Of a stretch of DNA of 64,000 nt, positions 9,478-18,247 are shown one piece after another. Numbering within the stretch: position 1 is the first letter of the stretch; every line of letters starts with the position of its first letter. The notes beneath the pieces were generated by a model. That model searched no databases. It saw only the letters and a program-made list of their open reading frames with translations, and was not told where the DNA came from. This DNA comes from Seongchinamella sediminis. Lineage in GTDB: Bacteria; Pseudomonadota; Gammaproteobacteria; Pseudomonadales; Halieaceae. The position numbers and the translations under genes were made by a program. The stretch lies in assembly GCF_003457605.1 (NCBI RefSeq), contig NZ_QRAN01000005.1, forward strand, positions 124,001-188,000, given 5' to 3'.

Positions 9478-9560
9478 CGGCGCAGCTTACTGCGTCACTG
9501 TCACGGTCAGCACTGATCGACTGCCAAGCTACCGAAAACTGTCACCTCAAGGAGAACAAC

Positions 9561-10466
9561 ATGCTCGAACTGACCACCGTGCGGATATCCCGGGACGCAG
9601 ACAACCCGCGGGTCGCGCGGCTGCTGCTGAACCGGCCCGAGAGACTGAATGCGATTATCGATGAAACCGCCGATGATGTCCGCCAGGCCGTGCGCTGGGC
9701 GGAGAAAAACGACGAGGTGCACGTGATTGTGGTTGAGGGTGCCGGCAAGGGGTTCTGCGGCGGTTACGACCTGGCCTCTTCCGCCGAACAGCAGATGGAG
9801 CATCCCTGCCAGCAGGAATCCTACCCCTGGGACCCGATGGTCGATTACGCCTGTATGAAGGACAACACCGAAGGGTTCATGAGTTTGTGGCGCTCCAGCA
9901 AACCCACCATCGCCAAGATCCACGGCGCCGCGGCGGCCGGAGGCAGCGACATCGCGCTCTGCTGCGACCTGATGGTGATGGCCGACAACGCCCGTATCGG
10001 CTACATGCCGACCCGGGTCTGGGGCTGTCCCACCACGGCCATGTGGACCTACCGACTGGGGCCGACCCGCGCCAAGCAGTTGATGTTCACCGGCGACCTG
10101 ATCGACGGCAAAACCGCCGGCGAGTGGGGCCTGGCCAATTACGTGGTGCCGGAGGAGCAACTGGAGCACAAGACCATGGAACTGGCGCAACGTATCGCCG
10201 GGGTTCCCCGGGGTCACCTGGCCATGCACAAACTGGTAGTCAACCAGGTTATGCTGACCATGGGCCTGGAGCAGTCCCAGACCATGGCCACCGTGTTCGA
10301 CGGCATTACCCGCCACAACCCGGAGGGGCTCTGGTTCCGGCGCTACGCCCAGACCGAGGGTTTCAAGGCCGCGGTTGACTGGCGCGACAGCGGGCGCAAT
10401 ATCCCCGAGGGTGACGAGGCGCGGGCAAGTATACGGGAGATGGATGACAGGCTCGCCGGCCAGTGA
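9561..10466 (+). CDS. Crotonase/enoyl-CoA hydratase family protein
   Basis: This 301-residue crotonase-fold enzyme has the first oxyanion-hole segment [15 protein letters not shown], the second [19 protein letters not shown] and a third block [12 protein letters not shown]. In enoyl-CoA hydratases two acidic residues sit near these loops. Here the 'GGSD' block keeps an acidic residue, but the exact reaction (hydratase, isomerase, dehalogenase or hydrolase) cannot be assigned. AAGGAG lies seven bases before the ATG. It probably acts on a CoA thioester in the cytosol, in the same catabolic cluster as the two upstream genes. Confidence 0.9.
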   Translation: MLELTTVRISRDADNPRVARLLLNRPERLNAIIDETADDVRQAVRWAEKNDEVHVIVVEGAGKGFCGGYDLASSAEQQMEHPCQQESYPWDPMVDYACMKDNTEGFMSLWRSSKPTIAKIHGAAAAGGSDIALCCDLMVMADNARIGYMPTRVWGCPTTAMWTYRLGPTRAKQLMFTGDLIDGKTAGEWGLANYVVPEEQLEHKTMELAQRIAGVPRGHLAMHKLVVNQVMLTMGLEQSQTMATVFDGITRHNPEGLWFRRYAQTEGFKAAVDWRDSGRNIPEGDEARASIREMDDRLAGQ

Positions 10467-10524
10467 TTGTCCGTCCCGGCCCGGCCGGGGCCATGGTTAT
10501 GAATTAGCGGGAAACCCAGGAAAT

Positions 10525-12264
10525 ATGATGATCATGCATGTACGCCTGCTGCTGACTGCAGCACTGTTGACAAGCGCCCTGGCCAGGGCCAGCGACAGCG
10601 CTGACCTGCACCGCCTGCTGGACGAGCACTGGGCGCGCGCCCAGCAGGAGCAGGTGTTCTTCCGCACCGACCCCGATGCCTACCGGCCCGATGGCAAGCT
10701 GGCGCAGGTCGACGCCGCTGCCCGTGAGCGGCGCCGGGCGTTTAACGAGCAGATGCTCCGGCGGCTGGCGGAAATCGACCTCGACGCGCTGGGCGGCCAG
10801 GACCGGATAAGCTACCAGCTGTTCCGCTATGAACGGCAGACCGAGCGCGAGAGTTACGAGTACCGGGATCACCTGTTTCCGATCACCAGCCTGTTTGGCT
10901 ATCACAGCTATTTCGCCGCCGCGCCGGCCAATATGGCCTTCGCTGAGCTGGTGGATTACCAGCGTTACCTGGTCAGTCTGGAGGACTTTCCCCGCTACAA
11001 CCGCGAACATATTGCCTTGCTGCAGCAGGCAGTGGACAAGGGCTATACCCACTATTGCGCTGCCATCACCGGTTACGAGCAGAGCATTGCCGAGCTTATT
11101 GTCAGTGATCCGCGCCAGAGCAGCCTGTACCAGCCTTTTACCCGTATCCCCGCCACGGTGCCGGAAGAGCAACGCCAGCAACTGCGGCAAAGGGGTGTGC
11201 AACTGGTCGATGATGCGGTGATCCCCGCTTACCGGGAGCTGTACGCGTTCTTTACCGATGTATACCTGCCAAACTGTCGCCAGGCGGTGGGTATTGGCAG
11301 CCTCCCCGGTGGCGACGCCTATTACGCTTACCTGCTGCGTTTCTTCACCACCACCGACATGAGCCCGCGGCAGATCCATGAACTGGGACTGGCGGAAACC
11401 CGGCGTATTCGCGCTGAAATGGCGGCTATTATCGAGCAGGTGGGCTTTGCCGGCAGTTTCAGCGAGTTCCTTGGGTTCCTCCGCAGCGACCCGCGCTTTT
11501 ACGCTGCGGACGCCCGGGACCTGCTGGAAAAAACCGCGTTTATCGCCAAGAAAATGGACGGCCTGATGCCGCGCTATTTTGGCCGGTTGGCGCGCAACAC
11601 CTATGAAATACGCGGCAGTGAAGGGCGCGGCGCCTACTACGTGACCGGCGCGGAAGACGGCAGTACAGCCGGCGTCTATTTTATCAATGTCAGCAACCCG
11701 CGGTCCCAGCCCCTGTACAACCTGGAGGCGCTGACCCTGCACGAGGCGGTACCGGGCCATCACCACCAGACCGCGCTGGCCCTGGAACTGGACCTGCCGG
11801 AATTCCGCAAGACGGTTTATCACGCGGCCTTTGGCGAGGGTTGGGGGCTCTACGCCGAGAGCCTGGGCAAGGAGGCCGGCTTTTACACCGACCCCTACAG
11901 CGACTTCGGCCGGCTGACCTATGAAATGTGGCGCGCCAACCGGCTGGTGGTGGACACCGGCCTGCATGCCTTTGGCTGGTCACGGCAGCAGGCTATCGAT
12001 TACCTGCTGGCCAACTCGGCGCTGACCGAGGCGGAAGTGGCGAGTGAGGTCGACCGCTATATCACCTGGCCGGGGCAGGCCACCGCCTACAAAATAGGAG
12101 AACTGCGGATAAAGGCGCTGCGTGCCGAGGCCGAGCAGGCCCTGGGGCCGGACTTCGACCTGCGCGCCTTCCACGATGTGGTGGTGGGCAACGGGTCGGT
12201 GGCGATTGCCATTCTCGAGGAGGTGGTACGGGAATGGATTGTGGCGCAGCAGAATGGAGCCTGA
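10525..12264 (+). CDS. DUF885 family exported metallopeptidase-like protein
   Basis: This 579-residue protein begins with a signal peptide (HVRLLLTAALLTSALARAS). The frame is open further upstream, but that part overlaps the crotonase gene. The ATG at 10525, with AGGAAAT-like purines just before it, gives the proper signal sequence. The hallmark of DUF885 is visible around residue 410: LHEAVPGHHHQTALALE, a zinc-type HExxxGHHH arrangement, followed by GEGWGLYAESLGKE. The family is related to M32-like or other zinc peptidases, and the protein is probably periplasmic. The preceding and following genes point the same way with short gaps, but no functional link is obvious. Confidence 0.9.
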   Translation: MMIMHVRLLLTAALLTSALARASDSADLHRLLDEHWARAQQEQVFFRTDPDAYRPDGKLAQVDAAARERRRAFNEQMLRRLAEIDLDALGGQDRISYQLFRYERQTERESYEYRDHLFPITSLFGYHSYFAAAPANMAFAELVDYQRYLVSLEDFPRYNREHIALLQQAVDKGYTHYCAAITGYEQSIAELIVSDPRQSSLYQPFTRIPATVPEEQRQQLRQRGVQLVDDAVIPAYRELYAFFTDVYLPNCRQAVGIGSLPGGDAYYAYLLRFFTTTDMSPRQIHELGLAETRRIRAEMAAIIEQVGFAGSFSEFLGFLRSDPRFYAADARDLLEKTAFIAKKMDGLMPRYFGRLARNTYEIRGSEGRGAYYVTGAEDGSTAGVYFINVSNPRSQPLYNLEALTLHEAVPGHHHQTALALELDLPEFRKTVYHAAFGEGWGLYAESLGKEAGFYTDPYSDFGRLTYEMWRANRLVVDTGLHAFGWSRQQAIDYLLANSALTEAEVASEVDRYITWPGQATAYKIGELRIKALRAEAEQALGPDFDLRAFHDVVVGNGSVAIAILEEVVREWIVAQQNGA

Positions 12265-12306
12265 GAGGGTGCCTGCCGCGCCCGGGCGCTCACCCCGCCT
12301 GCACTT

Positions 12307-13221
12307 ATGACGGTTGATTTACCGCTGCTGCCGAGGCCGCTGATTCTCGATGGCGGTCTCGCCACGGAGCTGGAGGCCAGGGGTTTCGACCTGAAGCACA
12401 AACTCTGGTCGGCGCGGCTGCTGCTGGAAGATCCCGGGGCGCTAAGCGACGTCCACCTGGCCTATCTGCGGGCCGGGGCCGGCTGCATCATCAGCGCCAG
12501 CTACCAGGCGAGCGTGGATGGCTTCATGGCCCTCGGGCTCAGCGAGGCAGAAGCCCTTGCGCTGCTGGATTTGTCGCTGCAGCTGGGGCGGGATGCGATC
12601 ACCCGCTACAGCGAGGAATGCCGGCCCGCAGTGCGCCCGCTGCTGGCGGCCAGTGTCGGCCCCTATGGCGCCTGCCTGGCGGACGGCTCCGAGTACCGGG
12701 GCCACTACCACCTGGACCAGGCCGGCCTGTACCGTTTTCATCGCCAGCGTTTCCTGCGCCTCGCCGCCGGCGGTGCCGATTTCCTGGCCTGTGAAACCAT
12801 TCCCTGTATTGACGAGGCGCTGGCCCTCAACCGGCTGATTGCGGAAACTGCGTCACCGGCCTGGATCAGTTTTTCCTGTCGGGACGACGCTCACCTGAGT
12901 AGCGGTGAATCCATTGAACAGGCGGCGAGGGCCTTGGCGGGCAATGCCTGGCTCTTCGCCCTGGGCGTCAATTGCACCGCGCCCGGCCATATCACCGCTT
13001 TGATTGACCGGCTGCGCAGCGCCTGGAGCAGGCGCATTGTGGTCTACCCCAATTCCGGTGAGCAGTACTGCGCCGCGACGGGTCGTTGGCAGGGCACGCG
13101 CAGCCCGTTGGAATTCGCCGCCGCGGCCAGCACCTGGTGGCAGCATGGCGCCGACATTATCGGCGGCTGCTGTCGCACCGGGCCGGCGCATGTCGCCGCG
13201 CTGCGGCGGGCCCTGGCCTGA
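12307..13221 (+). CDS. mmuM: Homocysteine S-methyltransferase
   Basis: This 304-residue enzyme makes methionine from homocysteine, with S-methylmethionine or a similar methyl donor. The zinc-binding cysteines typical of the family are present: VNCTAPG near residue 223 and GGCCRTGPAHVAAL near the C-terminus. The N-terminal LDGGLATELEARG and ACETIPCIDEALAL are also characteristic. The protein is cytosolic and of normal length for MmuM-type enzymes. No Shine-Dalgarno sequence is clear. It ends eight bases before the convergent kinase stop. An alternative methyl donor, or selenohomocysteine as substrate, cannot be excluded. Confidence 0.92.
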   Translation: MTVDLPLLPRPLILDGGLATELEARGFDLKHKLWSARLLLEDPGALSDVHLAYLRAGAGCIISASYQASVDGFMALGLSEAEALALLDLSLQLGRDAITRYSEECRPAVRPLLAASVGPYGACLADGSEYRGHYHLDQAGLYRFHRQRFLRLAAGGADFLACETIPCIDEALALNRLIAETASPAWISFSCRDDAHLSSGESIEQAARALAGNAWLFALGVNCTAPGHITALIDRLRSAWSRRIVVYPNSGEQYCAATGRWQGTRSPLEFAAAASTWWQHGADIIGGCCRTGPAHVAALRRALA

Positions 13222-13229
13222 GCGGGGAC

Positions 13230-14435
13230 CTAGTCCCCCGGCTTGATGCTGTAGCCCAGCGCCAGCATCGCCTTGATCGTGCCGATGACGGTCGCCCGGT
13301 CGTACTCCTTTTCTGCTTCGGGCAGCTGGTTATAGGCCACCAGGCAGGGATGGGTCTTGCGGCTGTCGTCGCGCACATCCCCCAGCTTCCAGCCGTCCTG
13401 GTAGCGCTGCAGTGCCCAGATGTCGTGGGTATGTTGCGCCAGTTTTTCGATCAGTGGATTCAGTGATTCGTCCACCGCCACCGAACTGACGTCGATGGGG
13501 CTGGGCTCGTAACCAAAATAGTCATCCAGGTCACGGGCCAGGTCCAGGGCGGTGGTGTAACGCTGGCCCGGGTCGCGGGCGATGGCCTGCAGGCAGATGC
13601 GCTCCAGCTCCCGCGGGATACTGTCATCGATCTGCCGCGGAGGACGCACCTCGCCGCTGCTGATCGCGACGGCCAGTTGCTCCCGGGTGTCACCCTGGAA
13701 CGGCAGTTGCCCGCACATGAGCTGGTAGAGCAGCACGCCCAGAGCATAGATATCGGTGCGGCCATCCAGCGCGCGGGTGTTGGCGTCTGCCTGTTCCGGA
13801 CTCATGTAGGCCGGTGTAGCCGCATCCCCGGCCAGCCCTGACTGCTGCTGCGGGTTGTAGGCGATGCCGAAGTCGGTCACATGGGTGCTGCCGTCGGCGC
13901 CGACGATAACGTTCGCCGGTTTGATATCACAGTGCACAATGCCGGCGAGATGGGCGTGGTGCAGGGCAAGGGCGGCATCGCGGATGATGCGCACGGTTTC
14001 CGGCAGGCTGATCCGGCCCTGTTGCAGCAGCTGGCCGAGGTCCTGGCCGCGGATGAATTTGGAGACGATGTAGCAGGCGTCCTCCGGGGTGCGGATGCAG
14101 TCGTACACCGGCACGATATGCTGGTGGTCCAGTTGCGCCACGGTACGGGCCTCGGCGATAAAGCTCTCCAGGCTGTCATAGTGGGAGAGCAGTTGCTGGC
14201 GGGGTTTTTTCATCGCCACCAGGCGGTCCAGCTCCAGGTCGTAAGCCAGGAAAACGTAACCGAACGCGCCCTGGCCCAGGTAGCGCTTGACCTCGAAGCG
14301 GCCGAGAATGACTTCACCCGGCTGCTGCGGCAGCGATTCCCCGGCAGGGAAATCGCCAGCTGTTGGCGCTGCGGATGCCGGACTGGGCTCGGTCGCGCTC
14401 ATTGTTTCGGTGTGATTAAACGGTCCATCGTTCAT
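13230..14435 (-). CDS. Serine/threonine protein kinase with C-terminal RyR-like domain
   Basis: This 401-residue protein has no membrane segment. A 40-residue Pro/Ala-rich N-terminus leads into a Hanks-type kinase (about 47-308): Gly loop YLGQGAFGYVF, Lys76 in VAMKK, catalytic loop HCDIKPANV (Asp170, Lys172), DFG at 188-190, and TPAYMSPEQ. The catalytic Arg of the usual HRD is Cys, so this is a non-RD kinase. The last 75 residues (about 325-400) contain W...GWKLGDVRDD, then KTHPCLVAYNQLPEAEKEYD and KAMLALGYSI, which match the pattern of the RyR domain of ryanodine receptors. In bacteria such domains are thought to sense ligands. The start is uncertain: an in-frame ATG lies at 14402, but neither site has a strong ribosome site. 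Confidence 0.9.
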   Translation of the reverse strand: MNDGPFNHTETMSATEPSPASAAPTAGDFPAGESLPQQPGEVILGRFEVKRYLGQGAFGYVFLAYDLELDRLVAMKKPRQQLLSHYDSLESFIAEARTVAQLDHQHIVPVYDCIRTPEDACYIVSKFIRGQDLGQLLQQGRISLPETVRIIRDAALALHHAHLAGIVHCDIKPANVIVGADGSTHVTDFGIAYNPQQQSGLAGDAATPAYMSPEQADANTRALDGRTDIYALGVLLYQLMCGQLPFQGDTREQLAVAISSGEVRPPRQIDDSIPRELERICLQAIARDPGQRYTTALDLARDLDDYFGYEPSPIDVSSVAVDESLNPLIEKLAQHTHDIWALQRYQDGWKLGDVRDDSRKTHPCLVAYNQLPEAEKEYDRATVIGTIKAMLALGYSIKPGD

Positions 14436-14591
14436 GCTGGCTTACCCTGGCGTTTCCCCGCAGTATATCGCGAGCGCGGCCGCCAGCGTTAGGACGGGTC
14501 CGGAGGGGATGAAATTGCGCCGGTGATTTGCCATCATGGACGCGGTCCTTCGCTGGAGGCCCGCCTGCCCGCAAGTCATAACAAGTGGAGA

Positions 14592-14717
14592 ATGACAGTG
14601 AGTGTGAAATCGACTTCTTTGGCCGGGGTCCTGTTCGCCGCCGCATCGAGGCAACACCAGCTCCCCACCGGCGCGTTATGTGGTTGCAGTGAAACACCGG
14701 TGGAATCCTTATGCTGA
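14592..14717 (+). CDS. Possible 41-residue upstream ORF, coupled to the lipoprotein gene
   Basis: An ATG at 14592 is preceded by GTGGAGA and opens a 41-codon frame whose TGA overlaps the ATG of the lipoprotein gene (ATGCTGA at 14711-14717). The peptide has a short hydrophobic run (LAGVLFAAA) and no recognisable domain. It might be a leader peptide that couples translation, or chance. The 275-base stretch in which it sits holds no other gene that I can see. Confidence 0.25.
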   Translation: MTVSVKSTSLAGVLFAAASRQHQLPTGALCGCSETPVESLC

Positions 14718-15790
14718 AAGCCATTTTTCCCCTCGCGCTGTTGGCCCTGCTCAGCGCCTGTGTCGACGACGCAATGCACATCACCGGCTGCGCGCCACTG
14801 GGAGATATTGTTCCCGTTTGCGGCATGCAGACGCCGGAAGACATCGCCGCGCTGCCGGATGGACGGCATCTGTTGCTGGCCAATTTTGGCGGCATGCACG
14901 ACGGCACCGGCAGCCTGTCGCTGTTCGACACCGAGAGTCAAGGGCTGACGCCGCTGTTCCCACCGGCGGACGGCAGGATCGATAGCGGCGACCCCCTGTG
15001 GGGCGAGGCTGGCTGTGAACCGCCCCCGCTGGCGGAATTCAGCCCCCACGGTACCCACCTGCACCAGCTGGCGGATGGCCGCTGGCGCTACCTGGTGGTG
15101 AATCACGGCGGCCGCGAGGCCATTGAAATGTTTGAACTCCTCGGCCGGGGAGAACAGAGCCGGCTGGCCTGGCGCGGCTGTGTGCCGGCGGGGCCGGATA
15201 CCTTCATGAACGATGTTGTCGGCCTGGCCAGCGGCGAACTGGTCTTTACCCGGATGTACCACCATGGCGGCGGCCGCCTGGAGCTGTTGCTAAGCCTGCT
15301 GGGGCGTAACACCGGCGACTTGTGGCGCTGGAGCCGGGAGCGCGGCCTGCGGGTCATTCCCGGTACCGAGGCCAACCAGCCCAATGGCATCGAGATATCC
15401 GCGGATGAACAATACGTGTTCGCCAATATGTACATGACAGGCGAGGTATGGAAAGTGGACATAGACACCGCAGAGGTCGTGGCGACAGCGCCGGTGGCCA
15501 GTGGCGATAACAGCGCCTGGGGTTCGGATGGCAGGCTGTGGGTGGTCACCCACACCGACAGCCTGCCCAACCTGCTGTCCTGCTTCGATCATCAGGCGCA
15601 GCCCTGCGGCGCCGGCTTTGCCGTCGTCGCGCTGGACCCGGATACCATGGCCTGGGAAACGGTATTCGAGCACCGTGGCGCGCCTATGGGGGCGGCCACT
15701 GTTGCGGTGCCGCAGAACGGCCGGGTCTACATGGGCTCTTTCGTCGGTGACCGGCTGATATCGGTGGCTGATTTCGGGGCGCCCGGATAG
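14711..15790 (+). CDS. SMP-30/gluconolactonase-like beta-propeller lipoprotein
   Basis: This 359-residue protein has a lipoprotein signal (FPLALLALLSAC) with the lipobox Cys near residue 17. The remainder looks like a six-bladed propeller related to SMP-30/strictosidine synthase-like proteins: PEDIAALPDGRHLLLANFGG, FSPHGTHLH, NDVVGLASGELVFTRMY, NQPNGIEISADEQYVFANMY, and GSDGRLWVVTH. Regularly spaced N/D residues in these segments are the usual divalent-metal positions. It is probably anchored in the outer or inner membrane facing the periplasm. Several Cys residues (about four to six) could form disulfides. It stands alone between the kinase and the ergothioneine genes. The substrate is unknown; an esterase or lactonase is possible. 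Confidence 0.8.
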   Translation: MLKAIFPLALLALLSACVDDAMHITGCAPLGDIVPVCGMQTPEDIAALPDGRHLLLANFGGMHDGTGSLSLFDTESQGLTPLFPPADGRIDSGDPLWGEAGCEPPPLAEFSPHGTHLHQLADGRWRYLVVNHGGREAIEMFELLGRGEQSRLAWRGCVPAGPDTFMNDVVGLASGELVFTRMYHHGGGRLELLLSLLGRNTGDLWRWSRERGLRVIPGTEANQPNGIEISADEQYVFANMYMTGEVWKVDIDTAEVVATAPVASGDNSAWGSDGRLWVVTHTDSLPNLLSCFDHQAQPCGAGFAVVALDPDTMAWETVFEHRGAPMGAATVAVPQNGRVYMGSFVGDRLISVADFGAPG

Positions 15791-15839
15791 CCTTCGATAT
15801 TATCCCCATGCCGGTCCAGCGGATCGCTGTTGGCGCAAT

Positions 15840-16835
15840 TCAGGCGGCCGAGAGGTAATGGACGCTGAATAGCCGCTCGGGGTCCAGCCAGCTCTGGCGC
15901 AGGGCAAGTCCCGCTAAACCTGCCAGTGAGGCAAAGCTCTCGATGGTGTATTTGTAGGAATTTTCGGTGTGTATCGATTCGCCCTCCCCGAGATCGATAT
16001 AGCTGCCGTTGCAGCGTACCCGCTGGGCCTTGTTGCTCACCAGGTGCATTTCAATGCGCTGGTCCTCTTCGTTGTAAAAGGCTCTATGGTTGAAGGCGCG
16101 GGGGTCGAAGTCGGCGTCCAGCTCCCGGTTCAGCCGCCGTAGCAGGTTCAGGTTGAATTCCGCAGTGACGCCGCTGGCATCGTTGTATGCCGCGTTGAGG
16201 CGCCCGCTCGACTTGTGCAGGTCCACGCCAATCAGTATGCCGCCGTCGTCACCGATGACCTTGCGCACCCGCTGCAGGAAGTTCCGCGCCTCCTCAGGCG
16301 CCAGGTTGCCAATAGTCGATCCCGGGTAAAATACCACCCGTTTGCCGCCGGGCAGCCGTTGCAGGAATGACCAGTCGCGGTTGAAGTCGGCACAGATCGC
16401 GGTCACCGGCAGCCAGGGATACTCGCGGCCCAGTTGGCGTGCGGTTTGCCGGAGGAAGTCGGCGGAGATGTCCAGGGGCACGTAGGCTGCCGGCCGCAGC
16501 GATGACAACAACAGCCGGACCTTCTCGCAACTGCCGCTACCGGGCTCTATGAGGACACAGTTGGGGCCGCAACGGGCGCTTATCTCCTCGCGGTTTTGCT
16601 CCAGAATGGCCATTTCGGTCCGGGTCGGGTAGTACTCGGGTAGACGGGTGATGGCCTCGAACAGCTGCGAGCCGCGTTCATCGTAAAACCATTTCGGGCT
16701 GATGTGCTTCCGGGTTCGCTGCAATCCCGCCAGCAACTCCTCTGCGCCGTCCCCAGTGCTGGGGTGGACATTATGGAAACTGACGTTGTCCGGTTTCTCC
16801 GTCCCACTGGAATCGCTCTTGGGTCGCGTGGTCAT
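15840..16835 (-). CDS. egtD: L-histidine N-alpha-methyltransferase
   Basis: This 331-residue protein begins at the ATG 16833-16835, 14 bases after the egtB stop. The longer open frame would overlap egtB. It should trimethylate histidine to hercynine with SAM, the first step of ergothioneine synthesis. Evidence: SPKWFYDERGSQLFEAI and LPEYYPTRTE near the N-terminus, the SAM-binding LIEPGSGSCEKVRLLL, and RVVFYPGSTIGNLAPEEA, all hallmarks of the EgtD/DUF2260-type family. The C-terminal half has HTENSYKYTIESF. It forms a two-gene operon with egtB, the sulfoxide synthase of the same pathway. Confidence 0.95.
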   Translation of the reverse strand: MTTRPKSDSSGTEKPDNVSFHNVHPSTGDGAEELLAGLQRTRKHISPKWFYDERGSQLFEAITRLPEYYPTRTEMAILEQNREEISARCGPNCVLIEPGSGSCEKVRLLLSSLRPAAYVPLDISADFLRQTARQLGREYPWLPVTAICADFNRDWSFLQRLPGGKRVVFYPGSTIGNLAPEEARNFLQRVRKVIGDDGGILIGVDLHKSSGRLNAAYNDASGVTAEFNLNLLRRLNRELDADFDPRAFNHRAFYNEEDQRIEMHLVSNKAQRVRCNGSYIDLGEGESIHTENSYKYTIESFASLAGLAGLALRQSWLDPERLFSVHYLSAA

Positions 16836-16849
16836 GGCTTGGTTTCCGC

Positions 16850-18091
16850 TTACAGTGACTTTGCCAGACGGATGCCGCTGAACTGCCAGCGATCCGGCGG
16901 GTAGAAAAAATTGCGATAGCTGGGCCGGACATGATCGGCTGTGGAAACGCAGGAGCCACCGCGCAATACCCACTGGTTGCTCATGAACTTGCCGTTGTAT
17001 TCACCGATGGCATCGGCACTGGGGCTGAACCCGGGATAGGGGCTGTAGGCGCTCTGGGTCCATTGCCAGCAATTGCCGTACAACTGCTGGATACCGCCGC
17101 GTTGATCGGCAGGGGAGGGGTGGAGATAGCCATTCTCCAGGCCTCCGCTGGGCCCCGGTTCAGTACAGGCCACCAGTTCCCACTCCTGTTCGGTGGGCAG
17201 CCTGGCGCCGGCCCAGCGGGCGTAGGCATCCGCCTCGTAACCGCTCACGTGGCAGACCGGTTCCTCGTCCAGACGGGAGCGCAGGCCATAGAGGCTGAAC
17301 TCCAGGCATTCGCCCTCCCGGTCCGACCAGTAGTGGGGAGCCTGCCAGCCGCGTTCGCATACGGTCGTCCAGCCATCCGCCAGCCAGAACTCCGGACGCC
17401 GATAGCCACCATCGTCAATGAAGGCCTGGTATTCGCCGTTGGTTACCAGCCGGCTGGCGAAACTGAAGGCTTGCAGATAAGTCTTGTGACGCGGCAATTC
17501 GTTGTCGAAGCAGAATCCCTCGCCTGCAAAGCCGGTTTCGGACAGGCCGCCGGTGAAGTCGTGCCAGCCCAGGGGCGGCACGCTAGCCGCTGGCCGCCCG
17601 CCATCTTCCAGGTAGGCCGGCGCCAGCGGGTTCACCGCCAGCGAGTACTTCAGGTCGGTAAAAAACAGCTCCTGGTGCTGGCGTTCGTGCTCAATACCGA
17701 GACGGAGGCGCCGGCTGATCTCCTCCTCTGCCGGCTGTGATTTGCGCAGCAGCTCGAGGATGGCGTTGTCGACGCTTTGTCTATATTCCATGACCTGCGC
17801 CACCGTCGGCCGGGACAGCAGGCCGCGCTGGTGCCGGGGGTGCTGGGCCCCAATGCCGTTGTAGTAGGAATTGAACAGCACCTCGTAGCGCGGCTCGGGG
17901 CTCTGGTAGCCGCCGAGATAGGGCTTCAGCAGAAAGGTTTCAAAAAACCACGTGGTGTGGGCCAGGTGCCACTTGGGGGGGCTGGTGAAGGGCTCCGCCT
18001 GCAGGCCGAAGTCTTCCGCACACAGGGGCTCGCAGAATACCTCTGACTGGCGGCGAGTCTGCTGATACAACTCGAGTAGCTTGTCGGTCAC
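16850..18091 (-). CDS. egtB: Ergothioneine biosynthesis sulfoxide synthase EgtB
   Basis: This 413-residue non-haem iron enzyme joins a sulfur donor (cysteine or gamma-glutamylcysteine) to hercynine, giving the sulfoxide intermediate. The N-terminal DinB-like part carries WHLAHTTWFFETF and the HERQHQELF iron-ligand segment. The C-terminal formylglycine-generating-enzyme fold carries GGSCVSTADHVRPSYRNFFY and a typical ending SGIRLAKSL. The start is GTG at 18089-18091, preceded by GGGGAA. No egtA, egtC or egtE lies nearby, so the C-S lyase step must be encoded elsewhere. The upstream 156 bases are shared with a divergent ABC transporter gene. Confidence 0.95.
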   Translation of the reverse strand: MTDKLLELYQQTRRQSEVFCEPLCAEDFGLQAEPFTSPPKWHLAHTTWFFETFLLKPYLGGYQSPEPRYEVLFNSYYNGIGAQHPRHQRGLLSRPTVAQVMEYRQSVDNAILELLRKSQPAEEEISRRLRLGIEHERQHQELFFTDLKYSLAVNPLAPAYLEDGGRPAASVPPLGWHDFTGGLSETGFAGEGFCFDNELPRHKTYLQAFSFASRLVTNGEYQAFIDDGGYRRPEFWLADGWTTVCERGWQAPHYWSDREGECLEFSLYGLRSRLDEEPVCHVSGYEADAYARWAGARLPTEQEWELVACTEPGPSGGLENGYLHPSPADQRGGIQQLYGNCWQWTQSAYSPYPGFSPSADAIGEYNGKFMSNQWVLRGGSCVSTADHVRPSYRNFFYPPDRWQFSGIRLAKSL

Positions 18092-18247
18092 GCTGTGTTC
18101 CCCGGGTGCATGCGGTAAGGGTAGCAGCTTTTGCCGTAATGTTTATGCTGGTTGGCACCAGTGATCGTCCGGTACTGCCGTTATGGCTGCTCCCGCGACA
18201 GTGATAGTATGCCCGCATCGTGTACTCGCAGGCCAGAATCCCGTTTT

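Noticed and set aside
10504-11967. 487-residue minus-strand frame
   Set aside because: It lies opposite the DUF885 gene, which has a signal peptide and zinc motif. No independent evidence of coding.
14711-14760. Use of 14711 as anything but the lipoprotein start
   Set aside because: The lipobox LSAC directly after a hydrophobic core fits a start at 14711 and no alternative ATG gives a signal peptide.
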